Source: a virus. Taken from it: a stretch of 36,672 nucleotides of DNA. The notes under the pieces were generated by a model that ran no database searches, was not told where the DNA came from, and saw only the letters and a program-made list of their open reading frames with translations. The position numbers and the translations under genes are program-made. Shown piece after piece: positions 1 through 8,363 of the stretch; positions within the stretch are counted from its first letter, which is position 1, and the number at the start of each line of letters is the position of its first letter. The stretch lies in the IMG/VR virus record IMGVR_UViG_3300000893_000002, positions 1 to 36,672 of that record; one strand, written 5' to 3'.

Positions 1-1104
1 TGGCAGCGGCATCTGGCTCCCCTCAATCTCTCCCTGCCGGTTGTAGCTCGGCGCCGGTCCGGTCGAGCCGGTCTCCGTCGGAGCGGCCGTACTCATCACC
101 TGTTGGCCGTAGCGGTCGGTGCCGAAACGTGTCGGCGTCGAGCCTGGGGGCGGTTTCTGGCTCTCCTGATCGGGCTCGATCTGCAACGAGGCGGTCCGTG
201 TGCTTGGGCCTACGCCTCCCGCATTTGCCTCCGAGGTCGGCGCGAGATTCGTAACTGGCGGGAGATTCAACTCGCTCGGACCCATCACGCCTCCGGCCTC
301 ATCCTCGGGCGTCGGAGCTGCACCCGATCCGCGGAAGGACCCGCTGGTCGGGAAATTGGGGGCAGGTACCGCGGGCACATACTTACCGGTTTTCGGGTCG
401 TAGTTGACCATCGCGGAAAGCCGTTTGTCCTTCGATATCGTGTTGACCCGATTGTTGACCGTGTCCAGCTCCTTCTGCAACGGGTCGATCTTCAGCTTCC
501 GGGCGTCCGCCGTGCTGCGATACCACGGGACGTCTGGCCGCGGCTCTTCCTTCGCGGTCTTGATTAAGCCCTCCAGCTCGGCCTTTCGGTTATAGGCGCC
601 GGCTGCATCCTGGGCGGTATTATACTCGTAGGTGACTGAGGCTCGAGCCCGCTGCGATTGGTCGGCAAGCACTCCGGCCTCTGCGTCGGACAGGTGAGGG
701 AAAGCGGACTTTACCTCGCCGGCATCGTTGAAGAGCCCCGCCTCGGCCTGCCGTCCCGCCAAAAGTGAGTTGAATTGATTCTCGCGCTCCTGCTGCGCGG
801 TCGGCTGATTCATTTGCCAGTCGATGAACTTGCCGTATTGGGTCGTGCCCTGCTGCAAAATCCTGTTGTGCTCCTGCGCGACCTGATTGCGCCAAGTGGC
901 CTCGTCGCGTTGCAGCTCGAGCGCCTTGGCTCGGTAATCCTGCTCGGCCTGCAAAGCGCGGTTTCGATAGCTCATCTCGTTCCGCTCGCGCAGGGACCCG
1001 AGGATATTGGCCATGCTGTTTGCAAAGGCCGCGTGACGAAGGGCGTCAGCCCTGTCCTGAGAGGCTTGAACTCCGCCGTAGCTGTCGCCAACGATGTAAG
1101 GCAT
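1..1104 (-). CDS. Large internal-virion-like protein, C-terminus cut off by the window edge
   Basis: The ATG at 1104 overlaps the TAA of the upstream gene as TAATG, and 368 codons stay open to the left edge, so the gene is partial. Residues about 10-80 are rich in Gln, Arg, Glu and Ala and should be helical or coiled coil. From about residue 230 the protein becomes Pro/Ser/Gly-rich and probably disordered. I recognise no domain. It follows another internal-virion-like gene at the distal end of the virion cluster, where podoviruses usually place core or DNA-ejection proteins (T7 gp14-gp16 type), so that role is inferred from position and composition only. The strand shows no internal stop, and codon use resembles its neighbours. 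Confidence 0.7.
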   Translation of the reverse strand, partial: MPYIVGDSYGGVQASQDRADALRHAAFANSMANILGSLRERNEMSYRNRALQAEQDYRAKALELQRDEATWRNQVAQEHNRILQQGTTQYGKFIDWQMNQPTAQQERENQFNSLLAGRQAEAGLFNDAGEVKSAFPHLSDAEAGVLADQSQRARASVTYEYNTAQDAAGAYNRKAELEGLIKTAKEEPRPDVPWYRSTADARKLKIDPLQKELDTVNNRVNTISKDKRLSAMVNYDPKTGKYVPAVPAPNFPTSGSFRGSGAAPTPEDEAGGVMGPSELNLPPVTNLAPTSEANAGGVGPSTRTASLQIEPDQESQKPPPGSTPTRFGTDRYGQQVMSTAAPTETGSTGPAPSYNRQGEIEGSQMPLP

Positions 1105-2426
1105 TACTCGTAGGTGCCCGGAGGAATGTAATGCGGGCTATTCGGGTTGTTGTACTTGTTGGCCGTCTGCAAAGCGTAATCGCGCCATTCCGGGGAAATG
1201 TCGTTGAAGTTGCTCGGATGGAAGTAAGCGCTCGGGCTGCTCACGTCTCCGGGCATCGGAGGCGCCCCGTAACCGCCCGACCGGCGTTGACCGCCCCATC
1301 CGCCCCCGCCTCCGCCTTGGTCGGCTACTGGGACCATGGCCGGTCCTGCCCAGTTGGTCGCGAGGTCGGCGTCGACGCGGGCCTGCAAACCCTGAGCGGA
1401 TCCAGCGAGACCTCCGTCGGCATACCCGCCGCCAGAGTAGCCGCGCACCATACCGCCATCAGCTTTCGCGACTTTCGCGGCCTTCATGCGGGCCTTCAGG
1501 GCGTCCTGATGCTTGCCCACATGGTGCATTCGGTGAAGGTGACGGAGTTTCTCGAGCAAGGGTAGCACTCCGGGGATATGGACGACGTCAGCGGGCACAA
1601 CGAATTCGCCCGTAGAGAGTCGAGCCGGAATTGAGTCCGACGTCCACGTTCCCGGGCCGCGGATAAGCCCGCCGCGCGCGTGACCGCCCATCCCCGGAGT
1701 GCCAATGCTTGAGTAGATCGAAGCGGCGTTGAGAATCCCCTGATCCAGTGAGTCCGCTATGTCGGCAAACTGGTTGGGAGATTTCTGCAAGCCGTAAAAT
1801 GTGTTCGCCTGGTCGGCGTTCACCAGTCCGCCGAGGAGCTGGTTATACTGGCCTCTCAGTGCGCCCTCTTGTTGAGCTGGGACCAGAGCCCTTTGCGCCT
1901 GCTGATTGATGAGCCCCTGCCGTGCGCCGGCCAGTCCGATTTGATTGCCAGTCACGTAGCCGAGGTCCGCTCGAGCCTGATTGGCGTTGTCGAGCGCAGC
2001 CTGCACCCGGATCGGAGTCGTCGCTGCCATCCCCTGCCGAGTGTTGTAGCTGCTCAAACCTCCGGAGCCGGTCAACCGGGATTGGTTCTGAGCCCGGAGC
2101 GCCTGCTGGACCGCCACGTCCGCCGCTGCATTCGTCGCAGTCTGCCGCTGCTGGCGGAGCTGCGCGAGCTGGTTGGACATTGCCCCGTTGTAAAACTGCC
2201 CAATCGCGCCGACTTCCTGATTAGTGGCCGTCTGGGTCTGAGGGGTTGCCGCGTTCCAGCCAGAAGTGAACTGACCGAGAGCGCTATTGATATCGCCGCG
2301 GTAGGTCCCAAGGTCGCTGATGCCGGCATTGATTGCGCCGGCAAGCTGCTGGTTCTTGACGTTGCTGACGGTCGAGTACTTACCCGGACCGCTGACCGCT
2401 CTGGCTATTCCACCAATGGCTCCCAT
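1104..2426 (-). CDS. Internal virion / ejection-like protein with tape-measure-type motif
   Basis: 440 residues. Residues 1-240 are rich in Gln, Ala and Asn (helical, ejection-protein style). Around residues 251-282 is a Gly-Gly-Leu-Ile-Arg-Gly-Pro-Gly-Thr segment followed by SDSIPARLSTGEFVV, a motif I know from phage tape-measure and internal virion proteins. A His/Lys-rich stretch follows at about 296-322, then a long Gly-rich linker with a GGGGGGWGG run. The start is fixed by a TAATG overlap with the preceding 27-residue basic ORF, and the stop overlaps the next start in the same way. Placed with the adjacent downstream gene it probably forms the material ejected with, or ahead of, the DNA. 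The exact role is not proven. Confidence 0.75.
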   Translation of the reverse strand: MGAIGGIARAVSGPGKYSTVSNVKNQQLAGAINAGISDLGTYRGDINSALGQFTSGWNAATPQTQTATNQEVGAIGQFYNGAMSNQLAQLRQQRQTATNAAADVAVQQALRAQNQSRLTGSGGLSSYNTRQGMAATTPIRVQAALDNANQARADLGYVTGNQIGLAGARQGLINQQAQRALVPAQQEGALRGQYNQLLGGLVNADQANTFYGLQKSPNQFADIADSLDQGILNAASIYSSIGTPGMGGHARGGLIRGPGTWTSDSIPARLSTGEFVVPADVVHIPGVLPLLEKLRHLHRMHHVGKHQDALKARMKAAKVAKADGGMVRGYSGGGYADGGLAGSAQGLQARVDADLATNWAGPAMVPVADQGGGGGGWGGQRRSGGYGAPPMPGDVSSPSAYFHPSNFNDISPEWRDYALQTANKYNNPNSPHYIPPGTYE

Positions 2427-2509
2427 TAGCGTCGGCGTCTTTTAGTGGTTTTACGTGACTTGCGGACCGTTTTGGTTCTTTTGGTGGTACGGGTTCGCCG
2501 TTTGCTCAT
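2426..2509 (-). CDS. Tiny protamine-like basic peptide (27 aa)
   Basis: A 27-codon frame starts with ATG at 2509 and ends in TAA that overlaps the ATG of the next gene (TAATG). The product has 10 Arg, 6 Lys and 7 Thr, and ends in four Arg; there is no acidic residue and almost no hydrophobic residue. An AAGAAGG sequence lies just upstream but only 2 bases from the ATG, closer than usual. It fills almost exactly the gap between its neighbours (9 bases after the preceding stop). Composition resembles protamines or the adenovirus core peptide mu, so a DNA- or RNA-binding virion peptide is possible. Function is inferred only from charge and position. Confidence 0.6.
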   Translation of the reverse strand: MSKRRTRTTKRTKTVRKSRKTTKRRRR

Positions 2510-2518
2510 GGCCTTCTT

Positions 2519-2986
2519 TTACGACTTTGACTCCCCGTTGCAAGGGAAAACTATCGGGCCGAGATACTGCGCCTCAGCCAGCTTGAGCCCTCGGACGGCG
2601 TAAAACCGCTTCCCGACATGCCGCGGAGCCACGGTCGCGACGTTGACGTGTGTGGCGCCTCGCTTCTGGCATTCTTTCAATAGCATGTCGAAGATCGCAA
2701 TTTCCCGCCTGTTTTCGATGTACCAAAACACTACTTGAGCCACCAGCGCCTCGCGATTGAACGGGAAGGGTAAGAGCAGGGCGCCCGCGCAGCTCGCCCG
2801 CCCGAGGAGACAGACCCCGTCGACTATGGTTTTGAGGACCGTCGAAAGGCAGGAGGCATGGTCGTATTTGATTGCGTAGACCTCGCCGTGCTCCTGGTAA
2901 AACCTCCGAAGCATCTGGCCGATCTGAATGACGTCGTCCGGGCGGGCCAGTTTAATCTGATCCGATGATGAGGTAATTGGTCCCAT
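2519..2986 (-). CDS. GNAT-fold acetyltransferase-like protein
   Basis: 155 residues with the layout of a GNAT N-acetyltransferase: an opening strand and helix (IKLARPDDVIQIGQML, residues 11-26), a central strand (ALVAQVVFWYIE), a helix, then a VNVATV strand followed by GKRFYAVRGLKLAE, the usual end of the fold. The acetyl-CoA pyrophosphate loop that normally reads Arg/Gln-x-x-Gly-x-Gly is not recognisable after the central strand (NRREIAIF instead), so activity is doubtful. It sits in the virion cluster; GNAT-like proteins are known near internal-virion genes of podoviruses. The ATG at 2986 overlaps the previous gene by 35 bases, and no better start is visible. Confidence 0.65.
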   Translation of the reverse strand: MGPITSSSDQIKLARPDDVIQIGQMLRRFYQEHGEVYAIKYDHASCLSTVLKTIVDGVCLLGRASCAGALLLPFPFNREALVAQVVFWYIENRREIAIFDMLLKECQKRGATHVNVATVAPRHVGKRFYAVRGLKLAEAQYLGPIVFPCNGESKS

Positions 2987-3332
2987 TGCTCAGGACCCAA
3001 ACGAATTTATTGCCGCCTGTGTTGAGAGTGTAGGTAGGGTTGGGACCGATGTTCCCCGCCACGGTTGCGACTGTCGCGGTACCTGAGCCTGCGGTCAGGA
3101 TGACGAAAAACATTTGGCCGGCGCAGGTCGCCGCGTCCGGAAGCGTGACCGTGAAGGTCGCCGCAGTCAGCTCGATAAAGAGGTCGGCCAAGGTCGCGGG
3201 GTAATTGGCTCCGACCTGCTTGAAAGGAAAGACGATGCCAGCGGCGGAGGCGTTGAGGGCTGCGGTTACGACCGCCGTCGCGATCGTCGCGGTACCCGGG
3301 ATATTAACATTGTCGCCGTTTACGCTGGTCAT
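2952..3332 (-). CDS. Small fibre/spike C-terminal module protein
   Basis: 126 residues, rich in Thr, Ala, Val and Gly, predicted all beta. The second half (TFTVTLPDAATCAGQMFFVI, a Gly-Ser-Gly turn, then a TYTLNTGGNKFVWVLSNGTN segment) matches a module that ends many phage head fibres and tail spikes, in which hydrophobic strands alternate with short turns and finish in DGTNW-like text. The N-terminus repeats the T-S-V-N-G motif that is also inside the preceding gene. The ATG at 3332 overlaps the previous stop as ATGA. It probably assembles on the virion surface with the 184-residue neighbour. Confidence 0.7.
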   Translation of the reverse strand: MTSVNGDNVNIPGTATIATAVVTAALNASAAGIVFPFKQVGANYPATLADLFIELTAATFTVTLPDAATCAGQMFFVILTAGSGTATVATVAGNIGPNPTYTLNTGGNKFVWVLSNGTNYLIIGSD

Positions 3333-3883
3333 GGCACTGGAAGGAAAACGATTAAACCCGTCACGTTCAAGGTCCCCATTATGTTGAACGGACCCGCCAT
3401 CACAAGCACCCTTCCGGACGGGACAAAGACAGTATCGGCCGGGGGCACGTTGTTACGCACGAATCCGTTGTGATCGAAAAGAGTGAGCCATCCGGCCTGA
3501 GTCAGGTATTTATCGGTCGGCCCCTCCGGAATGTCATCGGTCTCGAGGGAGACTGCTCCCGTCTTGCCGTTGACCGACGTAACGCCCGTTACGCTCGGCG
3601 TCCCGCTGGTTCCGCTTCCGCTCGAGGATCCGCTGCCAGACGCTGCGGCTGCGGTCTTGCCGAGGGGCTGGTTTGTGGCTTGGGTGATCCGCTCGTTAAT
3701 CGACCGCTCGGCGTCCTGCGTCCAGAGCGCCATGGCCTGATCGTGCGCTGCCAGCGCCTGGGCGAATTGCACCCCCTGCTTGAGGGAGTCCGATATCTTC
3801 GGCATCGGACGGAGCTTGAAGTCCGCCGCGAAGCTGGCCGGAGCCGCCGCGACCAGTGCCTCAAAATTGGGGTTCTTGGCCAT
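3329..3883 (-). CDS. Fibre-like virion protein with SVNGKTG module
   Basis: 184 residues. Residues 1-75 are helical. A Gly/Ser-rich hinge follows, then TSVNGKTGAVSLETDDIPEG and a DKYLT segment, a widely shared phage tail-fibre motif. The C-terminal part, about 45 residues, is strand-rich (RVLVMAGPFNIMGTLNVTG) and hydrophobic, fitting a trimeric fibre or a docking surface. The start ATG overlaps the nozzle-like gene's TAA (TAATG) and the end overlaps the next gene (ATGA), so three fibre/tail genes are translated in tight coupling. Family assignment rests on motif memory; the receptor is unknown. Confidence 0.7.
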   Translation of the reverse strand: MAKNPNFEALVAAAPASFAADFKLRPMPKISDSLKQGVQFAQALAAHDQAMALWTQDAERSINERITQATNQPLGKTAAAASGSGSSSGSGTSGTPSVTGVTSVNGKTGAVSLETDDIPEGPTDKYLTQAGWLTLFDHNGFVRNNVPPADTVFVPSGRVLVMAGPFNIMGTLNVTGLIVFLPVP

Positions 3884-5892
3884 TAGAAGTTTTTGGTCCG
3901 CCCGCCTGAGCCTAACTCCGCCTCGAGCGACGAGAATATCGCGTCTCCGCCGACGCCGGCAATCGTCAGCTCAATGTAGAGGAAGCGCCCGACTCGGTAC
4001 AGGTGCCAGTGCGCCCGCTCGACCGGTTGCGTATTGGCCGCGAGGTGCTGCGCCTGGTTGCGCGCGGTGTGGTAGGCAATGTCCTGCCCGCTGTGCTGGT
4101 GGAACACGATGCCAACGCCGGTATTCGGGTCCGCAGGTTGGGCCGATATCCCGACCCGGAGGACGACCTGCAATGGCGGGTTCTGCTCCTGGGGCTCGAA
4201 TTTTATCTCGAGCTGCGTCAGCTTCACCAGCGAGTCCGAGGCGAAGGCCGGAGCAAATCGGAGTATCGAGGTAATCGGGTCGAGCGTGTAGCTCCCAAAG
4301 GCCGCGCTATATCCGTTGGAGTCAGTAATCCCGACCGCCGTCGGGTTCTGGCACATTTCCCGGTAGAACACTCCGCCAAGCTGTTTGATGCACCAGTCGA
4401 CCGACGAAGCCGCGATCAGGATGGGCTCGGGTTTGCATGTGCGGCAAATCTCGTCTATCCGCAAACCTCCCAGGAGAGCGCAAAGGCTATGAATGCTCGA
4501 GTGCGGCTGAGTGTAGTCCTCGACGTTTTTGCCGGCGCCAGCGACCGCGAGCGGGATCGTCGTGTAGATGGCGTCTGGCGTAAAGGGGGCGCTTCCTGCC
4601 GGCAGGACGCGGGGGAGCTGCTGGTTGCCGTAGGGATAGCCTTGGCCGGCGAGCCCGGAAATCGTGCAAATCTCGTTCTCGACAATGAAGTCCCTGATCG
4701 TCGGGACGTCCTGCGGTGCAAACTGGGCAATGGTCGTGAAGCCGTGATCGACAATGTCCGCTACTTCATACTTCCGGTTAATCCGGAGCGTGTAGTCGGG
4801 GCAGTGGTTTGAAGCGCCTTTCCGAGCGATAGAGTACAGCACCTCGTCAGCATCGACGCCCGAGACATGGGCATCGCAAGCGTCCGGGTCGATGTTCGCG
4901 AAAAAGTCGAAACTCGCACGATGGAGCCACTCAGGTCGATCTGGTGCAGTGAAATACTGACCAAAGAAGTAAATGCCCTCGCGTCCGACGTAGCTATGGA
5001 GGTCATGGATATTGGTAAGCGTGTTGGCGTAGGCCAGACACGCCTTCCGCTCATCCTCTTCACCATTATAGACCCTGCGGAAGTCAAAGGACTGGTCCCC
5101 GCCAACGGCAATCATTTCCCAGATCCCGTGCGTCGTATAGATGAAAAACGAATTGCCGACCGGTTTGCCGGCAAGAATCTCCTCGTAGGTGAACAGGTCC
5201 TTAAAGCCCGTGATCGATTGCAGGTTCGCGGGGTCGAACTGCGTCGGGTTGTTGTAGTCCGACCAGACGATCCGGTAAGGCGCCCGCTCCTGGCCCATCG
5301 TTACGTTGGCCAAGAAAAGGACGTTTTTCCAAGCCCATATCACCTTGGCGCGGGACAGCTCGATTGTGTCGAGGTCGTCGAAGGTGAGCATGTACTTGCC
5401 GCTGATCGGGTCCGCTGCCTGGTCGAGCCTCAGGTACTGGGGCTTGTCATGGTCATTGGTGAACGCGACAAAGTCTCCGACCTGAGCGGCGTGGAAACGG
5501 GGCGCGAGGGCGTCGGTCGAGAAGGTCCCGCCGAAGCCGGTCCCGAGGACACGATAACCTCCGGAATGCGCGTCCAACTGCGCGACCGTCTGCTGAGTCG
5601 CGACGAACAGCGAGCGCACCTGGGTCGTAGTGATCGCCTGATAGAGCAGCGTGACCGGTTGACGGCCGCCTGCGCTCGAGAGGGCTAGGAGCTGGTCGTG
5701 GAAATCGGAGTTGTTGTAATTCGCCACGCTGAGGAGCTTTTTGAAACCAGAGCCGCGGCGGAGCGTTCCGGAGCCGACGGTTTGAAAGTTCTGGCGCATC
5801 CGCAGCCCGTTTGAGGCAAGCAAATCGGGGACGGACCGGAGGTCGAGCACTCCGGTCAGCGGGCTAATGGGCCTGATAGCAGGAGGAGGCAT
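3883..5892 (-). CDS. Tail nozzle / tail-tubular-protein-B-like protein
   Basis: 669 residues from the ATG at 5892, 13 bases after the previous stop. The frame stays open further upstream, but that extension lies inside the preceding gene and is not used. The N-terminus (SNGLRMRQNFQTVGSGTLRR, then GSGFKKLL) and the central block with KVIWAWKNVLFLANVT and PYRIVWSDYNNPTQFDP resemble the repeated blades of podovirus nozzle or stabilisation proteins (T7 gp12, P22 gp10 type), where each blade pairs a sensor strand with an RIWWSD-like turn. The C-terminal 200 residues are beta-rich and may contact fibres. It would close the tail tube below the adaptor. No signal peptide or membrane segment. Confidence 0.75.
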   Translation of the reverse strand: MPPPAIRPISPLTGVLDLRSVPDLLASNGLRMRQNFQTVGSGTLRRGSGFKKLLSVANYNNSDFHDQLLALSSAGGRQPVTLLYQAITTTQVRSLFVATQQTVAQLDAHSGGYRVLGTGFGGTFSTDALAPRFHAAQVGDFVAFTNDHDKPQYLRLDQAADPISGKYMLTFDDLDTIELSRAKVIWAWKNVLFLANVTMGQERAPYRIVWSDYNNPTQFDPANLQSITGFKDLFTYEEILAGKPVGNSFFIYTTHGIWEMIAVGGDQSFDFRRVYNGEEDERKACLAYANTLTNIHDLHSYVGREGIYFFGQYFTAPDRPEWLHRASFDFFANIDPDACDAHVSGVDADEVLYSIARKGASNHCPDYTLRINRKYEVADIVDHGFTTIAQFAPQDVPTIRDFIVENEICTISGLAGQGYPYGNQQLPRVLPAGSAPFTPDAIYTTIPLAVAGAGKNVEDYTQPHSSIHSLCALLGGLRIDEICRTCKPEPILIAASSVDWCIKQLGGVFYREMCQNPTAVGITDSNGYSAAFGSYTLDPITSILRFAPAFASDSLVKLTQLEIKFEPQEQNPPLQVVLRVGISAQPADPNTGVGIVFHQHSGQDIAYHTARNQAQHLAANTQPVERAHWHLYRVGRFLYIELTIAGVGGDAIFSSLEAELGSGGRTKNF

Positions 5893-5905
5893 CAGATTGA
5901 GTTTG

Positions 5906-6580
5906 TCAGGTGACGATGTAAATGTAGACGCCGAGGTAAGGCGGAATGATATCGTGCTTGTTGGCGTCGTCGTTGGCGCGAATCGTGACCGGACCGTGCT
6001 GCAGGAAGGGCGAGGAGCTAATGCCGCCGAATACCTCCCCGTTAATTTCAAGCGTCCAGATCGACTCCTGGCCTCCGGTCTGGGCGTCTCCGTCATCCTG
6101 ATGGGTCGTGACGATATACGAGCCCTGCTCGAGCGGAGCGAGCTTGTGCTGGTCCTCGCCTCCGGCCACTCCGACCGCGACCGTACCGGCTGCGGCAAAA
6201 GAGCCGATGCCTACCGGGAATTTGGCCTGGTAATTCGGTAGCCTGAAGTTGCCGGCGGTCGAGGTCCCGTAGATGCCGGAGGTCCCGCCGAGCGCGGCGG
6301 AAAGGTCCGGGTAGGTAACAGTCGGCATGTCGCGCCCGTCGGCTAGGAGGCGTGTGCCGTCCTCGGGCAACGTGACTGCGGAGAAGATTAGTGAACCGGT
6401 CGGCAGCGACTGGTTGACGAGCGCCTTGCTCGGGTTGCCGCTCGAGTCGAACAAATAATTGACGAGCTTCCAGATCAGGACCGGGAGCTTCAGGAGCGAG
6501 CTGACGAAGTTGGAGCAGAGCCCGGAGCTGGGGTCGCTGATACAAGCCTTAAAGTCGTCGGGGACTACTGGTGCTGGCAT
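5906..6580 (-). CDS. Phage tail-collar-domain fibre protein
   Basis: 224 residues. The core fits the phage tail collar family: LPTGSLIFSAVTLPEDGTRL, then a LLADGR turn, YPDLSAALGGTSGIYG, a NFRLPNY segment and GIGSF. The protein ends NKHDIIPPYLGVYIYIVT, close to the usual N-x-x-PPY-x-x-x-YIIK-type end of collar and microcystin-dependent proteins. Residues 1-60 contain a short helical anchor with LPVLIWKLVNYLF. It starts 3 bases after the upstream stop. Likely a short fibre or adhesin distal to the nozzle; the ligand is unknown. Confidence 0.85.
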   Translation of the reverse strand: MPAPVVPDDFKACISDPSSGLCSNFVSSLLKLPVLIWKLVNYLFDSSGNPSKALVNQSLPTGSLIFSAVTLPEDGTRLLADGRDMPTVTYPDLSAALGGTSGIYGTSTAGNFRLPNYQAKFPVGIGSFAAAGTVAVGVAGGEDQHKLAPLEQGSYIVTTHQDDGDAQTGGQESIWTLEINGEVFGGISSSPFLQHGPVTIRANDDANKHDIIPPYLGVYIYIVT

Positions 6581-6583
6581 AGG

Positions 6584-7792
6584 TTAGGCAAGTGTTCGCC
6601 CCCACGTAAACCGGAAGGTGAGACTGAGGGTTTGCGTGTTGGCCTTGGTTTGTGCTTGGGCAAACAGGAACGTGAGCCCCTGAGCGCTTGGCATGGTTGG
6701 CAGCGTGTCCGGGCCGAAACCGCCCGGAATGAAAATCCCAATACCCATTGAGCGGAGGTCGTTCCGGTTGGCCTCACCGACGTCGAAAGTACCGGTCTTG
6801 TCCCGCAGATAGGTCCCGTTGCTGTAGGAGGCGAGAGTTACCGTCTCGCGTGAGGCGTTGGTCGAGCGGTCCGGAATGCTTCCGCCCAAGGTCCCAAGCG
6901 CCGAGGAGTCGGGGGAGACCCATATCTGCGCGGCATTGTTCGATGGGTCAAGGGCGTTTGAGAATCCGGCGCCAGAAGTGTCCACTCCTCCAATCAGGAG
7001 GTTCTGGAGCTGCTCGTTGCCGTCCGTGTTCACACTCGGAGAGACCGGCCAGCCGGATATTACAGCCGTCTTTGACCGTGCGGTGTCCGGGGTGCAAGTC
7101 ACGTTGAGCTGATAAACGACCCGGAGCCTCTGGCCAGAGGTGAGCGCCACGGGGCTCCCGAGCAGGATCCGGCTAAAGACATTGGTGTTGGGCGTCGAAC
7201 TCGGGGAAAAGCCAATCTCGGTGTAGTTGACCGGACCGGCCTCGGTCGAGAAATCGGTCGTGCGCTTCAGCTCAACCACGTTGCCGACGATAGTCGTACC
7301 GCAGTTGCCGGAGCCGGCAAGGTAAGTGTTCGAGCGCTTCACCTCGGTTTGCAGACCGACCTGCGCCGTTTTCCAGATTGTGAATGACGTCGAGGCTACG
7401 CTCTGTGACGGGCTCGCCTGGACGTGATGAGCGTCGGTTATCGAGGTGATGGTCGCCTCCTCGAGCGTGGAGAATTTGATCACGTCTCCGACCGCTGCGT
7501 CCGTCGTGAAGTCGATTAGCCCTCCGGACGAGGTTACGGTGTTTGCCGCTTGGCTCGCGTTGGTCGCCAGCGAAGCGATCGAGGTCGGACGGGTGCCCGT
7601 GCCGGCGCATGCGTAGGCGAAACAGTTGGCAAAGGAGTTGGTCGCGACCAGATCCATACCGGCGTTGAGGATCAGGTTCTTCTTAAACTCCGGCATCTCC
7701 CACACGATCTTATCGTCCGGGCCGACGATGGCCACTTTGTAGAAGCCTTGGAGCTTTGCGCTGACACCGTTAATCAAGAGATTCTTTTTCAT
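6584..7792 (-). CDS. Tail fibre / virion surface protein
   Basis: 402 residues from ATG at 7792 (MKKNLLINGV), 4 bases after the previous stop. The N-terminal EFKKNLILNAGMDLVA matches the short motif (F-x-N-L-I-x-x-x-G-L-D) that begins many phage fibre and baseplate-associated proteins. The rest is Thr/Ser/Gly-rich beta sequence, with a C-terminal strand set ending in TQTLSLTFRFTWGRT. No enzyme motif seen. It lies between the repeat protein and the collar fibre, so a surface-exposed appendage is the best reading. The frame extends upstream to 7918, but that part lies inside the preceding gene. Confidence 0.65.
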   Translation of the reverse strand: MKKNLLINGVSAKLQGFYKVAIVGPDDKIVWEMPEFKKNLILNAGMDLVATNSFANCFAYACAGTGTRPTSIASLATNASQAANTVTSSGGLIDFTTDAAVGDVIKFSTLEEATITSITDAHHVQASPSQSVASTSFTIWKTAQVGLQTEVKRSNTYLAGSGNCGTTIVGNVVELKRTTDFSTEAGPVNYTEIGFSPSSTPNTNVFSRILLGSPVALTSGQRLRVVYQLNVTCTPDTARSKTAVISGWPVSPSVNTDGNEQLQNLLIGGVDTSGAGFSNALDPSNNAAQIWVSPDSSALGTLGGSIPDRSTNASRETVTLASYSNGTYLRDKTGTFDVGEANRNDLRSMGIGIFIPGGFGPDTLPTMPSAQGLTFLFAQAQTKANTQTLSLTFRFTWGRTLA

Positions 7793-7796
7793 AGGT

Positions 7797-8363
7797 TCAA
7801 ACAAGTGCGCCTGACAGAAACCCGACGTCGAGACTATCAGCGGCGGAATGGTCCTCCACGAAAACCGTAACGACGGCCGCCCCCGAATGGAAGGCACTAT
7901 CAAGGCTCCCGCCGTCACTCTGGGACGTGCTCAAGATGACGTCCGTCAGGGCGCCGGCATTGAAGGCCGAGTCGAGGGACCCGTCCGCAGATTCGCTATC
8001 CGTTAGAATGATCGTGAGCAGCTCGCCGCTCTGGAATGCGACGTCCTCGTTGCCGTCGTCGGACTGGTCCGGAGCGCTGATGACGATGTTGAGCAGTGCG
8101 CCAGACAAAAAGGCCGAGTCAATCAGCGGATAGTCAATCGGGTAAGGCGCGTTGGCCAGACTGCCAAACAGGAAACTCGCGTTGACCGATGCCATGTCCG
8201 AGAAGCCCGAGGCGGTGACAATGTCCGGAGGCGCGACGACGCTGCCGCCTCCTATGGGCGCCCGGTACTCGATCAGGTTGACCTGAAACGCGGTATTGGG
8301 CGTCTCGTCCACATTGGGCGAGGTCAGTTGGCCGCCGTCGTCGTTAAGGTTTGGTAAGTTCAA
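7797..8363 (-). CDS. Virion-cluster protein with 24-residue tandem repeats
   Basis: 188 residues from a TTG at 8363, which follows an in-frame stop closely and overlaps the upstream gene by 20 bases. A GTG (residue 18) or the ATG at residue 57 are alternatives. From residue 82 to the end lie four 24-25 residue repeats plus a partial fifth, each built as D-S-A-F-x-S-G-A-L then a run of Val/Ile and an Asp/Ser-rich turn. The protein is acidic and beta-rich with Gly-Ser turns. I do not recognise a named family. It stands between adaptor and fibre genes, so a repetitive tail decoration or fibre shaft is likely. The start is uncertain. Confidence 0.65.
   Translation of the reverse strand: MNLPNLNDDGGQLTSPNVDETPNTAFQVNLIEYRAPIGGGSVVAPPDIVTASGFSDMASVNASFLFGSLANAPYPIDYPLIDSAFLSGALLNIVISAPDQSDDGNEDVAFQSGELLTIILTDSESADGSLDSAFNAGALTDVILSTSQSDGGSLDSAFHSGAAVVTVFVEDHSAADSLDVGFLSGALV
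7800..8120 (-). repeat. Protein-level tandem repeat, 24-residue unit
   Basis: Within the 188-residue gene, units begin at residues 82, 107, 131, 155 and 179 (last one partial). Each unit starts with Asp-Ser/Val-Ala/Gly-Phe, continues with x-Ser/Ala-Gly-Ala/Glu-Leu, and then carries a hydrophobic strand and an acidic Ser-rich turn. The DNA copies have diverged considerably, so the repeat is old rather than a recent expansion. Confidence 0.7.

Noticed and set aside
4867-5688. 273-codon plus-strand frame opposite the nozzle-like gene
   Set aside because: Charged, unstructured text, antisense to a clear gene; a typical shadow frame.
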